Of a DNA stretch of 38,231 nt, positions 33,511 to 38,231 are shown piece after piece. Within the stretch, counting starts at the first letter, position 1, and every line of letters begins with the position of its first letter. This stretch comes from JBCDBD01 sp039184335. Lineage in GTDB: Bacteria > Bacteroidota > Bacteroidia > Flavobacteriales > Flavobacteriaceae. The notes under the pieces are model-generated. The model ran no database searches, was not told the DNA's origin, and saw nothing but the letters and a program-made list of their open reading frames with translations. The stretch covers positions 1-38,231 of the forward strand of contig JBCDBD010000035.1 of NCBI GenBank assembly GCA_039184335.1, read 5' to 3'. The translations under genes and the position numbers were made by a program.

Positions 33511-34397
33511 TTAGTGATGACCAAAAAATTCCCAAATTAAAGTTGGGGTATGAATATTGTAGTTTTCACCCAAAGGAATTTCATGCTCTAAGTTTTCCAT
33601 CAAAAAATACCAAACTTCATTACCATTTTCTGGGGTGATATATTTAGTGATTTTTGTTTCGTCTTGTTCAATCATTTCTTGAGTATCCGCTTGGTTCAAT
33701 TCTGCCGAAAACTCCATAATATATTATTATTGGGGTGCCCCCCCTCCCAACCTCCATAAGCACTGTTCAATCCATGGATGGGTACAATTCTGTAAAGTCC
33801 ACCAGAAAGCTGTAAAAATAGAAATCGGTTTTGCCAAAGAACGGTTGTTCCATGTTTCTAAACCCATGGTTCCTAGAATGCGTGCTCCTGCTTTAAAGAC
33901 CTCGGGTCTTTCAACAATCATCCCATAGCTCATAAATCTGCCGTTTGAAAAGCCGCTAATGAAGGTCTGCTCGGGATTGAGCTTATAAGTGTCATGAAGG
34001 TGAAGTGCTAGTTTGCTAAGAAATCCAACATCATCGACATTACTTATGGTAAGATTTGCATTACAATGTGTCTGACCAGAATTGTCATCTAACCCCTGGG
34101 GATAGACAACTACAAAACCATGTTCTTCGGCCAATTGCTTCATAGGAAGCCAGGCCATAATTCTTCAGCATTTACGTTATAACGGTACAGAACGAAAATC
34201 AAAGCAGAGTTTTTCGAGAGATTTAAGGGATGATAATGGTAATAGGTTCGATTTCGGCCTCCGTGAAAAATACTGTAGGTCCCTGAAGGATTGTAAACGA
34301 TTTCAATATCTTCATTTTCAAAATTTTATGGAATAATTTCATCAGAAGAACATGATAAAATAAAGAGAATGCCAAAAAGGACAAGAATATTTTTCAC
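33511..34397 (-). pseudogene. Decayed PHB-depolymerase/LpqC-type esterase lipoprotein
   Basis: Four pieces in different frames read in order as one esterase. A lipoprotein signal from GTG 34397 (VKNILVLFGILFILSCSSDE) stops at 34326. A shifted piece (about 34325-34150) reads GTYSIFHGGRNRTYYHYHPL...ALIFVLYRYNVNAEE, where relatives have an HGY oxyanion motif. The largest piece (34158-33727) has QLAEEHGFVVVYPQGLDDNS and the nucleophile motif FISGFSNGRFMSYGM. A further shift near 33810 yields IVPIHGLNSAYGGWEGG, and the last piece (33717-33511) gives FSAELNQADTQEMIEQD...PTLIWEFFGHH. At least three frameshifts and a changed oxyanion motif argue for a dead gene. Confidence 0.75.
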
Positions 34398-34569
34398 AAA
34401 ACTAATATAACAAAAATGTGCTCCAGCGGTCTCTAAGTGGAAGCCTTGTTTGACGTGTCTGTCCTCTTTTCTACTATATAGTTGTGTGGGGCCAATCGAA
34501 ATACCAGGTGTGTCGGCACCTGATAAAGGAAATAGTTTATGCAACTACTTAACTGTCACTTTTAAAATT

Positions 34570-34680
34570 ATGAAAAATTACGAAGAAGCTGTGCGCATTG
34601 ACGTTTCAAAGACCTCCTTGCACGTTAGTTGCCATTTTTTGGGAACACATAAGGTATTTGCCAATGATTTGAAGGTGGGC
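34570..34680 (+). pseudogene. Remnant of an IS110-type transposase N-terminus
   Basis: ATG 34570 reads MKNYEEAVRIDVSKTSLHVS followed by CHFLGTHKVFANDL. This matches the IS110 pattern in which a GIDVSK motif carries the first acidic residue of the DEDD catalytic set, followed by a 'HKVF.N' strand; here Gly is Arg. The similarity fades after about 37 codons, so only a short fragment remains. Confidence 0.5.
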
Positions 34681-34766
34681 AGGCGATCACAACGGCCTTT
34701 TGACATCGAAGTGCCATTTGAGCTGATCACAGCGACCCGTGGCACCCACATAAGAAAACTGACGCA

Positions 34767-35068
34767 GTGTTCCTCAATGCCGATGCAGGCTTTTATTACA
34801 GGGATTTCAGAGCTGCCTGTGCAGCAAGGGAGGTCAATGCAAACGGGATGTTTCGATAAGTGAAACGGGGCCATGGAGGGACAGGCAAAGGTACTTTGAC
34901 CAAAAACTGTTTGATGAAAGGTATGCGGTGGAACGCACCAATGCTTTGATTGGCAGCTTCTGTTGATTGTTCAATGCGTTCGATACCACTATTACAAGCT
35001 GGAAGGGATTCAACCACCTGTCTTTCATAGTGTTGTTGCTATGGGAAATCAAATCCAAAAAAGTTTAA
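34767..35068 (+). pseudogene. Remnant of a DDE transposase C-terminus (IS5-like)
   Basis: One frame reads VFLNADAGFYYRDFRAACAA and REVNANGMFR, then stops at 34857-34859. A second frame continues GPWRDRQRYFDQKLFDERYA, VERTNALIGSF, an in-frame TGA, then LFNAFDTTITSWKGFNHLSF and IVLLLWEI up to TAA 35068. This is the DxxF...Y..R..VER.NA..d.F...r.e....W...n...F pattern of IS4/IS5-type transposases. One frameshift and an internal stop show it is dead. The 5' part is missing. Confidence 0.7.
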
Positions 35069-35250
35069 ATGAGCTCTACATGAAGACAGAAGGGGTCACA
35101 GGATGTTTAAAAAAAGGAACATAATTAGGGGTATTTCGCCATTGGCAATACCTACATATAATGAACAAGAAAATGATGCCAACGGCAAGGAAGGTTGAAC
35201 CTGGTATCAGGATCAATCAATTTTAATTAGAACAGCTAAAAGATACGAAA

Positions 35251-37587
35251 GTGGAAGAAGAAAAATCACAATCCGAAGAAAAACTAAAACCCGCATCAAA
35301 AAACATCTACATTGCCACTAGTGCAATGACCGTAGGTGTGAAGGAAAACAATGGAAAGTATTTCGCAGAACCAAAATCGGGAGGTGTGGCCCCCGGGATT
35401 CTTAATTCCCTACCTGCAGAGTACAAATTAAAGGGCTGGAGGGGAATCGTAAAAAGTAAGGGCAAAGAAGTTGACACCAAATCGGAAGAGGCCCTAAAGG
35501 AATTCGGCGTCAAACAGGGTTTTGATTCAAAAGACTCCGAGACACAGACCTTTCAGAATGAATATGTTGACGAAAACGTGTTCTTTGAATTTTACGTGAA
35601 CGCCACCAATGGTACAGTTTGGCCGTTGATTCATGACATGCCCGAAAAAAGGGGAAGGACCACCGACTTCGAGGCATTGAAATCGGTTGACCAGGCATAT
35701 TCCGAAAAACTCTTCGCAAAAATAGTACAAGACCTTAAAGAAGAAAACCAGGGCAAACCGGAATCGGATCAAAAGACCCTTGACGATGTGACGATATGGG
35801 CACACGACTACCATGTGTTCAATGTTCCGGGGATGATTAAAGATTTGGCAAGAGAATCCGATTTGAAGGGAACTCCAAATGTGTCCTTTTTCCATCATGA
35901 GCCTTGGCCCGCGATAAGTCCAGAGGCATCTCCCGATGGTAAAAAAGAGGTGAAAGATGGCGTTGTGTACGCCGACTTTAACGATACTGAAAAAGCGGAG
36001 TTTAAGGCAATACTCGAAAATTTGGTGCAGGCCGATACCCTTGGTTTCCATACCGAGGGCGATGCCAAGGGCTTTCTGGCCACGGTAGAACACTTTGGTA
36101 TAACATCGCAAGATCTTGAAAAAAGGGTTTTTGTTGACCCTATAGGTTCGCCCAAATCCAATATCCGCCAGAACGCGGATATCCGGATGCCCTTCCTTCA
36201 AGAGGGTTTTGCCTCAGATAGCACCTTGAACCAACAATTGGGTACACCTCAAGCAAACTCGGAGGGAACCACTTCATCGGCCCAAATGGCAGTTGATAGA
36301 GACGCCATGGAATTTAGGGACAAGACTTTCCAAGAGGTGGCCGATTTCAGGAAATTGGTCACTGCCCTTGGTCAAAAGAAAGACCTTACGCCTCAGGAAC
36401 AGCAGTTGGTCAAACAGGGCCCAGGAATCATCAATAGGATGATGAATGGAGGAGCCACACCATATGATAAAATGACCGTTAGCGAACAAGTATATTTCGA
36501 TCCGAAAAAGACCCATATCAATTCGGTACAGCGGTTCGATTATACCAAAGGGATCGAAGAGTTTCTTCTGGGCTATCAGCAGTTCTTAAGGGACTTAAAA
36601 GCACAAGGGAAAAAAACCGGAGATGAACCGTGGAAGAATTTTCAGTTCAACCTGATTACCGGTGCTGGTAGGTCGGGGGACCAAGTGCATGAGTACACCC
36701 AGTACGAGAAGAAGGCCAAAAAACTCATGGCCGAGATCAAGGAGGAATTTCCCGGGGCCTTGTACCACTTCAAGGCAGGTATCCCCAATCCGGAACTACC
36801 GATTGCCAATGCCGCCAGCGACATCTTGTTGGTAAGTTCCGTGGCCGACGGCTATGTGATCGCTGGTCCGGAAATACTGGAATCACAGATTGCCTATGCT
36901 GAAAGACAATTAGAGGAACAAGATAAAAAAGCCGAAAGGGGAGAGGAAACAACACCACTTTACTACAACCCACAGTTGATCATAAGCGACAATGTGGGAC
37001 TGGCAAGGGACTTGGACCAATTGGGAGAAAACGCTCCGAATCGATTGCAGATGGTGCAACCGACACCGGAAGAGTTTACCAGAGCACTGCATCAAGCCCA
37101 TCAAAACCTGCAAGAAACAGATGTACCACTTAAAACGGCTTTGACGGAACTACAGACCATTTCAGATGTCATTCCTGCGGCCGAGGGTGACTTTGGGAAA
37201 ATAGCTACTACAGTAATGGAAGGCGAACCTACCGAGGCAAGGGCGACCGCAAAGACAATGACGGATATGTTCCGTGATATGCGACAAGGCGTCTATTTCG
37301 AAGATAGGGAGGAAGCCGCTCCAGTGGTACAAGAAACAGCCCCGGTGGTACAAGAAACAGCCCCGGTAGCACAAGAAACAGCCCCGGTAGCACAAGAAAC
37401 CGCCCCGATACCGGTACCACAAGAAGCCGCCCCGGTAGCACAAGAACCGGTTCAAGCCGCTTCTCCTTTTGCAGCATTGGCCGCATCGCCTATACACCAA
37501 GGAGGCACCGAGGAGAGGCCACATACCATGAGGCCGCCAGGGAAGAAGAGCGCTAAGCAGGCTAAACGCAGACCTTGGAGACCTTAG
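35251..37587 (+). CDS. Divergent GT20 (trehalose-6-phosphate synthase-like) protein with Pro/Gln repeat tail
   Basis: 778 residues from GTG 35251 (in-frame stop at 35224; no ATG between). The GT20/OtsA fold is recognisable: IYIATSAMTVGVKENNGKYF and SGGVAPGIL (43-51), KGWRG (61-65), VWPLIHDMP (123-131), WAHDYHVF (183-190), VSFFHHEPWP (211-220), ADTLGFHTE (261-269), VQRFDYTKGIEEFLLGY (426-442) and SDILLVSSVADGYVIAGPEIL (523-543). Arg 428/Lys 433 and Asp 533/Glu 541 keep the spacing of the sugar-nucleotide and phosphate-binding residues of OtsA (5 and 8), although the MNLVxKE segment is changed. An insertion of about 90 residues lies at 315-420. There is no phosphatase domain and no signal peptide. 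The C-terminus has AP(V)xQET repeats (690-732) and a basic tail. It sits beside transposase remnants; function is not known. Confidence 0.8.
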   Translation: MEEEKSQSEEKLKPASKNIYIATSAMTVGVKENNGKYFAEPKSGGVAPGILNSLPAEYKLKGWRGIVKSKGKEVDTKSEEALKEFGVKQGFDSKDSETQTFQNEYVDENVFFEFYVNATNGTVWPLIHDMPEKRGRTTDFEALKSVDQAYSEKLFAKIVQDLKEENQGKPESDQKTLDDVTIWAHDYHVFNVPGMIKDLARESDLKGTPNVSFFHHEPWPAISPEASPDGKKEVKDGVVYADFNDTEKAEFKAILENLVQADTLGFHTEGDAKGFLATVEHFGITSQDLEKRVFVDPIGSPKSNIRQNADIRMPFLQEGFASDSTLNQQLGTPQANSEGTTSSAQMAVDRDAMEFRDKTFQEVADFRKLVTALGQKKDLTPQEQQLVKQGPGIINRMMNGGATPYDKMTVSEQVYFDPKKTHINSVQRFDYTKGIEEFLLGYQQFLRDLKAQGKKTGDEPWKNFQFNLITGAGRSGDQVHEYTQYEKKAKKLMAEIKEEFPGALYHFKAGIPNPELPIANAASDILLVSSVADGYVIAGPEILESQIAYAERQLEEQDKKAERGEETTPLYYNPQLIISDNVGLARDLDQLGENAPNRLQMVQPTPEEFTRALHQAHQNLQETDVPLKTALTELQTISDVIPAAEGDFGKIATTVMEGEPTEARATAKTMTDMFRDMRQGVYFEDREEAAPVVQETAPVVQETAPVAQETAPVAQETAPIPVPQEAAPVAQEPVQAASPFAALAASPIHQGGTEERPHTMRPPGKKSAKQAKRRPWRP
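37318..37449 (+). repeat. In-frame 21-base tandem repeats in the GT20-like gene
   Basis: Four consecutive 21-base units (37318-37401), encoding APVVQET twice and APVAQET twice, differ by only a few bases. They are followed by related units APIPVPQEA and APVAQEP. Length variation by slippage is likely. Confidence 0.85.
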
Positions 37588-37620
37588 CAGTAATACCACT
37601 TGCTTGTAATATACTTCAAG

Positions 37621-37647
37621 CCCACGTGTATTCACGTGGGTTTTTTT
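37621..37647 (+). terminator. Terminator after the GT20-like gene
   Basis: CCCACGTG (37621-37628) pairs perfectly with CACGTGGG (37633-37640) around a 4-base loop, followed by seven T. Confidence 0.9.
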
Positions 37648-38023
37648 ATTTCAGCAGCAGCTTTAAAACAGATCTCTACCTCATGGCTACCAAGCCCATG
37701 GATACGTTATTTCGCATACAACATTTCAAATACCTTGGTCGTTGATGAACATTCTTAATTTATTGCTCAACAACAACCTCCTAAATAATTTCAAGAAAAC
37801 GATTGCAAGGGGCGAACATTCTCGATGTTGATCACATACTCTTGCAAATACCACTATTTACCCCAATACCAAATCAGGTACAGTCCTGTCATTGTTCCAA
37901 CAACATTTTGAGCCTTGGGCTAGCGGTGAAGAGGCATATCCCCCTTTATAAAAGGTTCCCTACCTACCGATATGGATTATAGCCAACTTAGCCACTGTTT
38001 TTTTATTATCCGTTTCTTAACAG
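37648..38023. other. Region without a supported gene
   Basis: About 376 bases with no convincing reading frame, RNA gene or strong repeat on either strand. Confidence 0.5.
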
Positions 38024-38231
38024 TCATTTTTTTACAGGAATCCTTAATTTTTTATCTCCAGTATAACTATATCCTACCAAACTCCAAGTAATAATTAGTC
38101 GTTCCTTAAGAACAGGGTCAATAGCTTGACAATCAATGGTACATTTGATCGAAAAGTGTGTTTTCCATGTCCTTGTTTTGCAGGGATATTGGTGACTTTC
38201 CTTTAAAACCTTGCAGAATATGTTGGGAAAA
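38024..38231 (-). CDS. Possible C-terminal end of a hypothetical gene (runs off the right edge)
   Basis: A minus-strand frame is open from the right edge for 68 codons to TGA at 38024-38026. It reads FPNIFCKVLKESHQYPCKTR, TWKTHFSIKCTIDCQAID, PVLKERLIITWSLVGYSYTG, ending KLRIPVKK. The composition looks protein-like, with alternating hydrophobic residues and a basic end, but no family is recognised and no start lies in the window. It could also be a chance open frame. Confidence 0.35.
   Translation of the reverse strand, partial: FPNIFCKVLKESHQYPCKTRTWKTHFSIKCTIDCQAIDPVLKERLIITWSLVGYSYTGDKKLRIPVKK

Noticed and set aside
35527..36201. A 224-codon minus-strand frame inside the GT20-like gene
   Set aside because: The sense strand carries the conserved GT20 motifs in this interval; the antisense reading is cysteine- and phenylalanine-rich without any family pattern.
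37318..37449. Tandem repeats as a CRISPR array
   Set aside because: The units are contiguous, have no spacers and keep the reading frame of the protein.

Overview
The window comes from a member of the Bacteroidota, almost certainly a marine-type Flavobacteriaceae (Muricauda/Allomuricauda-like). The signs are a SusC/SusD pair, the gliding and type IX secretion genes gldJ and porV, an RHS protein with a Flavobacteria-type DUF6443 domain, many lipoproteins with short lipoboxes, and promoter-like TAnnTTTG boxes. No complete prophage, plasmid backbone or CRISPR array was seen.

Left part (1-6150), accessory: a left-truncated RHS polymorphic-toxin gene whose variable tail carries an L,D-transpeptidase-like His...SxGC motif; a lipoprotein with SH3-like domains 4 bases downstream (candidate immunity protein); a convergent XRE regulator; a 56-codon gene stump; and an IS1-family insertion sequence.

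6262-11033 is a tight operon: two lipoproteins, a GspC/PilP-like inner-membrane protein, a PilX-like protein, two pseudopilins and GspF. It looks like part of a type II secretion/type IV pilus-like machine, but the ATPase (GspE) and secretin (GspD) are not in the window. A short AraC-type regulator follows.

12050-18207 is a nutrient-uptake locus: SusC-type TonB-dependent transporter, SusD-type lipoprotein and a third surface lipoprotein, with direct and inverted repeats upstream of susC and a strong terminator at the end.

18236-30254 is ordinary chromosomal core: QueD-like enzyme, tRNA-Val(GAC), DCC-family protein, murF, gldJ, porV, cdd, pdhA and pdhC (pyruvate dehydrogenase E1 alpha and E2), an M28 peptidase lipoprotein, an SDR oxidoreductase and a DUF1028 protein. 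The sortase gene porU, usually found between gldJ and porV in related genomes, is absent from this spot.

30366-38231 is more fluid: alpha/beta hydrolase plus ABM-domain protein, a lipoprotein, a DUF3667 membrane protein, a frameshifted PHB-depolymerase-type esterase, remnants of two unrelated transposases, then a 778-residue divergent GT20 (trehalose-6-phosphate-synthase-like) protein with an AP(V)xQET repeat and a basic tail. The GT20-like protein and the RHS toxin/SH3 lipoprotein pair are the most interesting items. The last 208 bases may hold the end of another gene on the minus strand.
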